Part shown: positions 17,303-25,157 of the stretch, piece by piece
Position numbering within the stretch: the stretch's first letter is position 1
Layout: the number at the start of each line of letters is the position of its first letter
Source of the DNA: Algibacillus agarilyticus
GTDB taxonomy: Bacteria; Pseudomonadota; Gammaproteobacteria; Enterobacterales; Alteromonadaceae
Length of the DNA: 64,000 nucleotides
Direction: 5' to 3'
NCBI RefSeq assembly: GCF_003286125.1
Contig: NZ_QMED01000013.1
Location: 1-64,000, forward strand
Translations under genes and position numbers: made by a program
Notes under the pieces: generated by a model
What the model was told of the DNA's origin: nothing
What the model saw: only the letters and a program-made list of their open reading frames with translations
The model's database searches: none

Positions 17303-18583
17303 ATGAATAATGACTTTTTTTGGATCTTTGTATTAATTGTGGCGAGTGCATTTTTTGCGATCGCTGAAATTGCGTTAGCGGCTGCGCGCAAGCTTAAATT
17401 AAGTGTGTTGGCTGATGAAGGTCATGACAACGCCAAACTCGTTTTACAACTGCAAGCCAAATCGGGCGCTTTTTTTGCAGTTATTCAAATTGCGCTTAAT
17501 GCGATTGCGATCTTAGGTGGCATTATCGGTGAAGCGGCTTTTAATCCCCTTATTCAAGAGGGGATCTCATACTTCTATCAAGGTCGTTTTTTAGCCGAAA
17601 TTAGTTTTACCTGCTCATTTTTACTCGTCACCAGTTTGTTTATTCTGTTTGCTGATCTCATTCCTAAGCGTATCGGCATGTCGTTACCCGAGCCGATTGC
17701 GATGCGTGTGGTGAAGCCGATGATGTTTTGCGTTATTTTGCTCAAGCCATTCGTGGTCTTTTTTAACAGCATTTCAGACGCTATTTTACGCTTGTGTCGT
17801 ATTCCAACAGAGCGTGTTGATAACGTGACGGCACAAGATATTGTGGCTATTGTTGATGCGGGAGCGGCGAGTGGTTCTATTCAATCGCAAGAATATCAAA
17901 TGATTGGTAATGTATTTGAGCTTGAAAGCCGAAGTTTAATGTCGGTTATGTCATTGCGTGACGATATTGTCTTTTTTAATACAAATGAGTCGTCAGAGTC
18001 GTTAAGCCAAAAAATTATTGAGCACCCGCATAACTTTTATTTAGTGTGTGAAAACAGCCTAGATCATATTGTGGGCTTGGTTGAATCAAAAGCCTTGTTA
18101 AAACAAGTGTTAGCCGGACATGACGCTGAGATAACCGCGGACATGATTGATACCCAAGTCATGTATTTGCCCGATTCGTTAAGTTTATCTGAAGCGTTAG
18201 AAGCGTTTAAATACCATACTGAATCGTTTGCCGTGGTGCTAAATGAATATTCGCTCGTGGTTGGCGTTGTCACGCTTAAAGATTTAATTACGGTGGTCGT
18301 TGATGGTTTTTCTGGCTCGATAGATGAAGAGCAAATCCGCTCTCGTGATGCTAACTCATGGTTAATTGACGGTGCTGCATCGATTATTGATGTGGCTAGG
18401 GCGCTTGATATTGATGGTTTTCCGGAACCTGAAAATTATGAAACTTTGGCCGGTTTTATTATGTATAAGCTGCGTAAGCTACCCACGTTAACCGATCATG
18501 TTATTTATGCGGAACATCGTTTTGAAGTGATCGACATGGATAAATTAAAAATCAGTAAATTACTGGTGACTAAAGTTGTGTAA
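17303..18583 (+). CDS. CNNM/CBS-domain transporter, PaeA (YtfL)-like
   Basis: 426 aa from the ATG at 17303 (TTGGAG upstream; a TTG at 17288 is less likely). Order: a DUF21/CNNM membrane domain of about four helices (residues 5-175, with FAIAEIALAAAR and LFADLIPKRIG), a CBS pair (about 200-335) and a C-terminal CorC_HlyC domain (EPENYETLAGFIMYKLRKLP). The family includes E. coli YtfL, renamed PaeA as a putrescine/cadaverine exporter. The decarboxylase starting 90 bp downstream on the same strand makes that function a good fit here. Confidence 0.85.
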   Translation: MNNDFFWIFVLIVASAFFAIAEIALAAARKLKLSVLADEGHDNAKLVLQLQAKSGAFFAVIQIALNAIAILGGIIGEAAFNPLIQEGISYFYQGRFLAEISFTCSFLLVTSLFILFADLIPKRIGMSLPEPIAMRVVKPMMFCVILLKPFVVFFNSISDAILRLCRIPTERVDNVTAQDIVAIVDAGAASGSIQSQEYQMIGNVFELESRSLMSVMSLRDDIVFFNTNESSESLSQKIIEHPHNFYLVCENSLDHIVGLVESKALLKQVLAGHDAEITADMIDTQVMYLPDSLSLSEALEAFKYHTESFAVVLNEYSLVVGVVTLKDLITVVVDGFSGSIDEEQIRSRDANSWLIDGAASIIDVARALDIDGFPEPENYETLAGFIMYKLRKLPTLTDHVIYAEHRFEVIDMDKLKISKLLVTKVV

Positions 18584-18613
18584 TTATTAGTCTACAATCA
18601 GCATTATTAAAAA

Positions 18614-18640
18614 TGATTATTATCGTTTGATAAATAATCA
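18614..18640. promoter_or_regulatory. Inverted repeat before the decarboxylase gene
   Basis: TGATTATT (18614-18621) and AATAATCA (18633-18640), separated by 11 bases, 34 bp before the start codon. Could be an operator or a Fur-like site. Confidence 0.4.
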
Positions 18641-18673
18641 CATCATAACATTAAATATTAAGGAATTTAACGC

Positions 18674-20929
18674 ATGAAATTTCGCTTCCCAATCGTCGTT
18701 ATTGATGAAGATTTCAGAGCTGAAAACATCTCAGGATCTAGCATTCGTGATTTAGCTGAATCAATAACTAATGAAGGGATGGAAGTGGTTGGTTTTACTA
18801 GCTATGTTGATTTAACTGCTTTTGCTCAACAAGCCAGCCGTGCATCGAGTTTTATTTTATCAATTGATGATGAAGAGTTTGGAGATGGTTCGGTTGAAGC
18901 CGTAGAAGAAGCGGTTTCTTCAATTCGTGCGTTTATTCAGGCTGTGCGTAAACGTAACGCGGATATTCCTATTTTCTTATATGGTGAAACGCGTACTTCA
19001 CAACATATTCCTAATGATGTTTTGCGTGAGCTGCATGGGTTTATTCATATGTTTGAAGATACACCTGAGTTTGTTGCGCGCCATATTATTCGTGAAGCGA
19101 AAAAATATTTAGACTCTTTAGCGCCTCCTTTTTTTAGTGCGTTAATGGATTACGCGAGCGACAGTTCATATTCATGGCATTGTCCTGGTCATTCAGGTGG
19201 AGTGGCATTCTTAAAAAGTCCAGTAGGGCAAATGTTTCATCAATTTTTTGGTGAGAATATGTTACGTGCCGATGTTTGTAATTCGGTTGATGAGTTAGGG
19301 CAATTGCTCGATCATACTGGCCCTGTTGCCGCGAGTGAGCAAAACGCCGCGCGTATTTTTAATGCTGACCATTTGTTTTTTGTGACCAATGGCACGTCAA
19401 CGTCAAATAAAATTGTTTGGCATTCAACGGTTGCACCAGGCGATATTGTGGTGGTTGACCGTAACTGTCATAAATCCATTTTACATTCGATTATTATGAC
19501 GGGGGCGATCCCGATATTTTTAATGCCGACACGTAATCATTACGGCATTATCGGACCTATTCCTAAATCTGAATTTAGCCCTGAATCTATTCAGAAAAAG
19601 ATTGCGGCTAACCCGTTTGCCCGCAATGCTAAAAATAAAAAGCCACGTATTTTAACGATCACACAAAGCACATACGATGGCATTGTGTATAACGTTGAGC
19701 AAATTAAAGATATTTTAGGCTCGACCATTGATACCTTACACTTTGATGAAGCTTGGTTACCACATGCGACATTCCATGATTTTTATAAAAACATGCATGC
19801 CATTGGTACTGATCGTCCGCTTTCTGACGATACCTTGGTTTTTTCAACCCAATCAACACACAAATTATTAGCGGGTTTATCGCAAGCTTCACAAATTTTG
19901 GTGCAGAACGGTAACAACCGTAAATTGGATACCCATCGTTTTAACGAATCTTATTTAATGCATTCATCAACCAGCCCGCAGTATTCAATTATTGCTTCAT
20001 GTGATGTGGCTGCCGCGATGATGGAAGCGCCGGGTGGTCATGCATTGGTTGAAGAGTCGTTATTAGAAGCCATGGACTTCAGACGTGCCATGCGCAAAGT
20101 TGATAAAGATTACGGCGACGATGATTGGTGGTTTAAGGTGTGGGGCCCCGATAATATTGCCGAAGATGGCATTGGTGATCGCGATGATTGGATGATCCAT
20201 GAAGGCGATAGCTGGCATGATTTTGGCGAGATCGAAAGTGGCTTTAATATGCTTGATCCGATTAAAGCAACCATAATCACCCCGGGTTTGAACGTAAAAG
20301 GTGACTTTGATGATAATGGTATTCCAGCTGCGATCGTGAGTAAATATCTCGCGGAGCATGGCATTATTATTGAAAAAACCGGTCTGTATTCATTCTTCAT
20401 TATGTTTACAATCGGTATTACTAAAGGTCGTTGGAACTCAATGGTAACTGAGTTACAGCAGTTTAAAGATGATTATGATCATAACTTGCCATTGTGGCGT
20501 GTATTACCTGAGTTTGTTAAAAAGCATCCTCGGTACGAACGCATTGGGTTGAAAGACTTATGTGACAAAATTCATGCGATGTATAAAAAATATGATGTCG
20601 CAAAAATAACAAATGATATGTATTTATCAAACATAGAAACGGCAATGACCCCTGCTGATGCTTGGGCTAAAATGGCGCACCGCGAAATTGAGCGTGTATC
20701 AATTGATGAAATTGAAGGCCGTATCACCGCGATGTTAGTAACACCTTACCCTCCGGGGATCCCATTAATGGTGCCTGGTGAACGTTTTAATAAAACGATC
20801 ATTAGTTACTTAAAATTTGCGCGTGATTTTAATAGTGCATTACCGGGTTTTGAAACCGACGTACACGGTTTAGTGAAAGAAACCGTTAACGGGGTTGAAG
20901 GCTATTATATTGATGTGGTTAAAGATTGA
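18674..20929 (+). CDS. Orn/Lys/Arg decarboxylase (biodegradative type)
   Basis: 751 aa, a PLP-dependent fold-I amino-acid decarboxylase. An N-terminal wing domain (about 1-125) precedes the core. The PLP-lysine motif reads STQSTHKLLAGLSQAS, with FDEAW upstream holding the cofactor-contacting Asp. HCPGHSGG also matches the family. The C-terminal domain is complete (TPYPPGIPLMVPGE). Exact substrate among arginine, lysine and ornithine cannot be decided by eye. Adjacent to a PaeA-like exporter, it probably makes a polyamine that is exported, contributing to acid tolerance. Terminator at 20961. Confidence 0.92.
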   Translation: MKFRFPIVVIDEDFRAENISGSSIRDLAESITNEGMEVVGFTSYVDLTAFAQQASRASSFILSIDDEEFGDGSVEAVEEAVSSIRAFIQAVRKRNADIPIFLYGETRTSQHIPNDVLRELHGFIHMFEDTPEFVARHIIREAKKYLDSLAPPFFSALMDYASDSSYSWHCPGHSGGVAFLKSPVGQMFHQFFGENMLRADVCNSVDELGQLLDHTGPVAASEQNAARIFNADHLFFVTNGTSTSNKIVWHSTVAPGDIVVVDRNCHKSILHSIIMTGAIPIFLMPTRNHYGIIGPIPKSEFSPESIQKKIAANPFARNAKNKKPRILTITQSTYDGIVYNVEQIKDILGSTIDTLHFDEAWLPHATFHDFYKNMHAIGTDRPLSDDTLVFSTQSTHKLLAGLSQASQILVQNGNNRKLDTHRFNESYLMHSSTSPQYSIIASCDVAAAMMEAPGGHALVEESLLEAMDFRRAMRKVDKDYGDDDWWFKVWGPDNIAEDGIGDRDDWMIHEGDSWHDFGEIESGFNMLDPIKATIITPGLNVKGDFDDNGIPAAIVSKYLAEHGIIIEKTGLYSFFIMFTIGITKGRWNSMVTELQQFKDDYDHNLPLWRVLPEFVKKHPRYERIGLKDLCDKIHAMYKKYDVAKITNDMYLSNIETAMTPADAWAKMAHREIERVSIDEIEGRITAMLVTPYPPGIPLMVPGERFNKTIISYLKFARDFNSALPGFETDVHGLVKETVNGVEGYYIDVVKD

Positions 20930-20960
20930 TTGCCGCTGAGAGAATGACATTTTAATCGAC

Positions 20961-20988
20961 AAAGGCAACGAAAGTTGCCTTTTTTGTT
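20961..20988 (+). terminator. Terminator after the decarboxylase gene
   Basis: GGCAAC-GAAA-GTTGCC followed by TTTTTT. Confidence 0.88.
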
Positions 20989-21010
20989 TTTATACCTAAG
21001 TCTCTCAGTT

Positions 21011-21262
21011 ATACCCATTCATATAAATAAGTGATCTCTCAGAATGCATCCAGCGGTTTTTGAACAAGGCGTCGGTGTACAGGAATGGTTGTTCCCTTTT
21101 AAATACCGATAACGCAGGTCAAAAGCCGCTGGGGCATTCCTTTCAGGCGAGTTTTAAATGCGCTTACTCTGTGTTGCTCGAACTCAAAAGAGCACCACTA
21201 TTCTTTCATTTAAGCGCATTTAAACGCTCGCTGAGTGGGCACTTATTATTACGGATTGGTAT
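21011..21262 (+). repeat. Dispersed repeat A (MITE-like), copy 2
   Basis: About 252 bp, bounded by ATACCCAT and ATTGGTAT, with the inner end of the terminal repeat reading ATAAATAAGTG on one side and its complement on the other. No coding capacity; the short open frame it contains is a by-product of the repeat. Nearly identical to the 34731-34980 copy. Confidence 0.87.
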
Positions 21263-21553
21263 TATTTATTCCTATTGTTATTAACAGTTGATCGCCTGCC
21301 TAGGTAAAAAGCTCGCTCACCGCGTTTAACTTAGTGCGACTTTACATTGTTTACACACTTTTTCCTTATTTCGAACATACAATCACGCATAACTTGAGTC
21401 TATGTGAGTGTGTTGGTTGTGCTCAATAATCTAAAAATTGCTGTTATTTAAAGTCTTATCTAAACCGGCAGCGTTAATTAGAATGTCCCACACCACACTT
21501 CTACATCACACTGGTCAGATTGCGCTTTTTGCTTTTAGGAGGACAAAAGTGTA
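21263..21553. other. Intergenic, upstream of HupE-like gene
   Basis: Nothing supported except an AGGAGG at about 21537-21542 that serves the short ORF at 21554. Confidence 0.5.
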
Positions 21554-21730
21554 ATGACTCTTATTCAGTCAAAACGATCACTTGAAGAGGATACGTTATC
21601 ATGGTTAAATTCATCTCAAAATGCCTTAAAGGAATATAAGAGTGATGCGCAAGGTTGTGCTGTTTTTATTTTATTGCTTTTGTTCAACGGTTTTTGCACA
21701 CGAAGCGGGCGTTACCGATACCCATGTTGA
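21554..21730 (+). CDS. Possible 58-aa leader ORF overlapping the HupE-like gene
   Basis: Starts MTLIQSKRSLEEDTLSWLNSSQ and is preceded by a perfect AGGAGG 11 bases upstream. It runs 86 bases into the downstream gene in another frame. The first 30 residues look like ordinary protein, while the rest is the shifted frame of the signal-peptide region. It may be a coupling or leader peptide, or chance. I do not recognise it. Confidence 0.25.
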   Translation: MTLIQSKRSLEEDTLSWLNSSQNALKEYKSDAQGCAVFILLLLFNGFCTRSGRYRYPC

Positions 21731-22784
21731 TTTTGGTGCCAGCCAAGTGCGTGTTGTTTACACCATCCCTAATAATGTCATCACACCGATAGCGAAACAT
21801 TTCGCAACAACGCCAAAGGTCCTGGCGAGTAATGCTTTTAATATCAGCAATAATAGTCATGATTGCGAGCTCGAAACTTATCACACAAGCGAATTAGAAC
21901 AGATTGATTCGGCTCAATTTACGATGATATTTTCTTGTTATGAGTCGCTCGATAATATAACAATAAGCTATTATTTAGATGCAGCCGATTTAACGGTCGA
22001 TTATAAAAATTTCACGCGGATTGAACTGGCTGATCGAACTCAAAATATCACTTTTACGCCTATAATGACTTCGCAAGATATCCCGATCAGTAAGTTAGCG
22101 GCTTTATGGCAAATTAAATTAGATGATAGCGATTTACTTGCACAGCCTGTAGAACAGTCGCAAGGTCTTAGTTTTGATGCAGATTCTGGCTTTTTTACCA
22201 ATATAGCGAACTCAACACATTATTTTCCAATTGGTGTTGAGCATATCGTTCTGGGGTTTGATCACTTACTTTTTTTATTGGCGTTATTACTGTTACCGTT
22301 AAGTGGTAAACGCTTATTTTTATTGATTACGACCTTCACGGTGGCGCATTCGATAACGCTAGGCATCGCGATATTAGGCTGGTTTACTTTACCGGTTTGG
22401 TTGGTTGAAGCGGCTATTGCGGCGAGTATTGTTTATATCGCTATCGAGAATTTTTTACATATTACCTACCCAGATAAATACGCTCATATTCAAAACCGGC
22501 ATATCAATCGGTTAAGTATGACTTTTTTATTTGGTTTGTTACATGGTTTTGGTTTTTCGTTTGTCTTGCAAGAGATTGGTTTAGGTTCTCAAACGGTGCC
22601 TGCATTATTGTTTTTCAATTTAGGTGTAGAAGCGGGGCAGCTTGCCGTTGTGCTGATTAGTTTACCTTTATTACGCTGGCTGTATCGTAGTGAAAAACAA
22701 TTACCGGCTACTCAAGTTGCATCGGTTGCTCTGTGTTTAGTGGGCGTATTTTGGCTGGTTGAACGTTTGTGGCCAGTGATCTAA
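21645..22784 (+). CDS. HupE/UreJ family membrane protein
   Basis: 379 aa from the ATG at 21645. An N-terminal signal peptide (VVLFLFYCFCSTVFA) leads into a periplasmic region of about 180 residues. The C-terminal HupE/UreJ_2 domain has around six hydrophobic helices and conserved histidines: IGVEHIVLGFDHLLFLLALLLLP, TTFTVAHSITLGIA and FGLLHGFGFSFVLQEIG. HupE/UreJ proteins are nickel or cobalt permeases; this large two-part form is widespread in marine gammaproteobacteria and its substrate is not known. It converges with the DUF2145 gene. Confidence 0.88.
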   Translation: MRKVVLFLFYCFCSTVFAHEAGVTDTHVDFGASQVRVVYTIPNNVITPIAKHFATTPKVLASNAFNISNNSHDCELETYHTSELEQIDSAQFTMIFSCYESLDNITISYYLDAADLTVDYKNFTRIELADRTQNITFTPIMTSQDIPISKLAALWQIKLDDSDLLAQPVEQSQGLSFDADSGFFTNIANSTHYFPIGVEHIVLGFDHLLFLLALLLLPLSGKRLFLLITTFTVAHSITLGIAILGWFTLPVWLVEAAIAASIVYIAIENFLHITYPDKYAHIQNRHINRLSMTFLFGLLHGFGFSFVLQEIGLGSQTVPALLFFNLGVEAGQLAVVLISLPLLRWLYRSEKQLPATQVASVALCLVGVFWLVERLWPVI

Positions 22785-22864
22785 ACAGCAATAAGGTGCT
22801 ACTAGCAGATAAGCACCTTATTCGTCATATTGATTTATCCAGGGTTAGCGCTTTTTCCTGCTAT

Positions 22865-23662
22865 TTAAAGCGTTTTTATATTACCTTCGGCATCTAAAAT
22901 CACGGCTTGTTGGCTTAAATTGTTGTCGGCTAAATAACGACTGATTGAACTAAAAGTGGTGGTATATATTTTACGGCCGTGATCTTTAGTTGTGACATCA
23001 TCGATAAACAGATTACCGAGCATGAGCTTTAACGGACTAATCTCGATGCGTTGCGGTTTAAAATAAGCTTTTGCGTTTGCTTTTAGTTGCTTGATATCGG
23101 TGCTGCCATAAATAGCCGCGTTGATCATATCTAATGTATGTTCTGTGCAGTTTTGAAACTCATTGGTAAATGGGTTTGCAATCACTGAGTAATTAGGATT
23201 ATGCAATTTCGTTGTTTGACCATCACCTATCGCTTTTAGCAAACGCATTTGTACGTCTGGTGTCGGAATAATAATACCCGCTTTTAAACTGTGCACCCCC
23301 CAAAAAAAATCAGTAGGGTAGTCAATAATAATCTGACTTTTATCGGCGGCACCGGCTTGTTGATAAAGGTTATGGATGGCATAACCTTTCGCTTTTGTGC
23401 CGTCATCTAAATTGATGTCTGAATAAACAGCGATCGCCGTATGCGTAAATTTTATCCCTTTGGGTAATTCTGATTCAGGTCGACCAACGCGCCCAATAAT
23501 AAAAACGCGAGCCCCTTGTGCAGCCACATATTTTTCAGTTTGCTTGGCAAATGCGGCGACGGTTTTAGCATCAAACTGACTTTCTTCTGTTTTTGCACTG
23601 CCTGCCCAGCATAAGCTGGGCAATATGAATAATCCGATGATGAGTTGCTTAACTATTTTCAT
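22865..23662 (-). CDS. DUF2145-family exported protein
   Basis: 265 aa with a signal peptide (IIGLFILPSLCWAG). The central GARVFIIGRVGRPESELPKGIKFTHTAIAVYSDI block and NEFQNCTEHTLDMINAAIYG, containing Cys and His in the spacing of NlpC/P60-like peptidases, are the DUF2145 signature. A cysteine-peptidase-like fold is an inference. The gene sits 27 bp downstream of a small exported protein, with AGGAGACAAACA before its ATG, and both are probably co-transcribed. Confidence 0.85.
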   Translation of the reverse strand: MKIVKQLIIGLFILPSLCWAGSAKTEESQFDAKTVAAFAKQTEKYVAAQGARVFIIGRVGRPESELPKGIKFTHTAIAVYSDINLDDGTKAKGYAIHNLYQQAGAADKSQIIIDYPTDFFWGVHSLKAGIIIPTPDVQMRLLKAIGDGQTTKLHNPNYSVIANPFTNEFQNCTEHTLDMINAAIYGSTDIKQLKANAKAYFKPQRIEISPLKLMLGNLFIDDVTTKDHGRKIYTTTFSSISRYLADNNLSQQAVILDAEGNIKTL

Positions 23663-23689
23663 TGTTTGTCTCCTGATTATTGGTTGTTT

Positions 23690-24028
23690 TTAAGGCTGTT
23701 TAATTTTTAATGCATCTTGTGGTGCAGGGCCGGCAATAACCGTATGGTCAGTTATTTCTAAAGGCGTATTGCAGTTTGCATTTTCGAGTAGTTTATTACC
23801 GGCGCTTTGCGCTAAATCACCGACCTCACCCACTACGATTAAAGGCACTGCGACAACGGCGCTTGCGGTTTTAATAACGGCACCGCCGCTGTGAGCTACG
23901 GTTAAAACACTGTGTTTACTGGCTTGCCCGCTATGTTCTGATGCACCCCCTAGGGCATAAGTATTTAAGCTAAACAAAGTAAGGCTCGCTAAAGTAATGG
24001 TTTTTAATAAGTTTGAAATTGTTTTCAT
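23690..24028 (-). CDS. Small exported protein paired with DUF2145
   Basis: 112 aa. Signal peptide up to NTYALGG, then a small Ser/Gly/Ala-rich domain (SEHSGQASKHSVLTVAHSGGAVIKTASAVVAVPLIVVGEVG) with a short hydrophobic stretch, and a C-terminal region with one Cys. No known domain. It lies immediately upstream of the DUF2145 gene on the same strand and probably works with it. Confidence 0.75.
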   Translation of the reverse strand: MKTISNLLKTITLASLTLFSLNTYALGGASEHSGQASKHSVLTVAHSGGAVIKTASAVVAVPLIVVGEVGDLAQSAGNKLLENANCNTPLEITDHTVIAGPAPQDALKIKQP

Positions 24029-24148
24029 GATTCATTTCCTTGGGTTGTTTGTTAAAAGCAGGGCTATTATTAACCTTGGTATTTGAAAAGAGGACTAATT
24101 GCTGATATGTATCGTTATATAAAACCAAAGGTATAGGAAAGTAATACG

Positions 24149-24883
24149 ATGAGTCAGATTTCGCAGGTTACCAGCACGCTGAAGCAGTTATTAAGACAAC
24201 AGCAAATTACTTATAAAGCCGTGGCGAGTCATTTAATGATGAGTGAGGCTAATGTAAAACGCATATTTTCAAGCCAATCATTCACGTTAGATAAATTAGA
24301 GGCTATCGCTGAATTAGTCGGAATGAGCTTAACCGAGCTATTTATATTAGTGGATGAGCAGCGCACGCAGCTATCGCAATTAACTCACGAGCAAGAAAAG
24401 GAGTTAGTGGCCGATCCGCAATTATTATTAGTGGCGGTTTGCGTGCGTGATGGTTGGACGTTTAGCGATATTATTAAGCATTATGACCTAGATGAATTTG
24501 CCTGTACTCGTTTGCTTGCGAAGTTAGATCGGTTAAATATTATTGAGTTGCAAGTTAATAATCGTTACAAAGTCTTGATCGCACAAGATTTTAAATGGAT
24601 CCCGCACGGTCCACTTGAGCGATTTATTACGCAAGATGTTATTCAGCATTTCTTATTGTCTAATTTCAGTGATGAGCAGAGTTATCGTTTTTATTTACGC
24701 GGTTCTTACTCTGAGCAGTCGTTGTATTTATTAAAACGCAAACTACAGCAGCTTACCTATGAAGCTGGACAATTAAATGAACAGGATAGTCATTTACCGC
24801 TAAATCAGCGCCAGCATTTTGGTTTATTAACCGCGATGCGGCCGTGGGAATTATCATTATTTCAAAACATGCGGCGTAAATAA
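24149..24883 (+). CDS. XRE-family transcriptional regulator
   Basis: 244 aa. An N-terminal Cro/C1-type HTH covers residues 10-65 (ITYKAVASHLMMSEANVKRIFSSQSFTLDKLEAIAELVGMSLTEL). The middle has a winged-helix-like region (DGWTFSDIIKHYDLDEFACTRLLAKLDRLNIIELQVNNRYKVLI), followed by an effector-like C-terminal part. Targets are not known. It lies between the DUF2145 pair (divergent) and the GH8 gene (same strand); a terminator separates it from the latter. Confidence 0.88.
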   Translation: MSQISQVTSTLKQLLRQQQITYKAVASHLMMSEANVKRIFSSQSFTLDKLEAIAELVGMSLTELFILVDEQRTQLSQLTHEQEKELVADPQLLLVAVCVRDGWTFSDIIKHYDLDEFACTRLLAKLDRLNIIELQVNNRYKVLIAQDFKWIPHGPLERFITQDVIQHFLLSNFSDEQSYRFYLRGSYSEQSLYLLKRKLQQLTYEAGQLNEQDSHLPLNQRQHFGLLTAMRPWELSLFQNMRRK

Positions 24884-25069
24884 ATTGTACGTTAGCTGAT
24901 CTGATCTGTTTAAAAAAACAGCTAAAATTAAAATAATCACTTGATTTGTTAATTATTTGTAATATAGTCGTTTTGACTATGTTGTTTGTTTGTCGGGTTT
25001 TATGAAGACAAACACACATTTTTATTATTTTTTGATCAATTTACCGACTTTAAGTTTTAAATAACGGTT

Positions 25070-25107
25070 AACTGATGATGGTTATGATGCTCTCATCAGT
25101 TTTTTTA
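25070..25107 (+). terminator. Terminator/attenuator-like hairpin in the GH8 leader
   Basis: AACTGATGA and TCATCAGTT arms around a 14-base loop, then seven T. It lies 186 bp after the XRE gene and 51 bp before the GH8 start codon. Confidence 0.75.
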
Positions 25108-25157
25108 TACAAAATAATAATATTGTCACAAAGACTATAATTCAAAGTGAGAACTAA

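Noticed and set aside
17167-17391. 74-aa minus-strand frame over the start of the CNNM gene
   Set aside because: Overlaps the well-supported transporter start; no family and no ribosome site.
21060-21284. 74-aa frame within repeat A copy 2
   Set aside because: Same frame is broken in the other copies; no ribosome site.
25120-25145. Promoter with TTGTCA and TATAAT before the GH8 gene
   Set aside because: The spacing is only 7 bases, too short for sigma-70.
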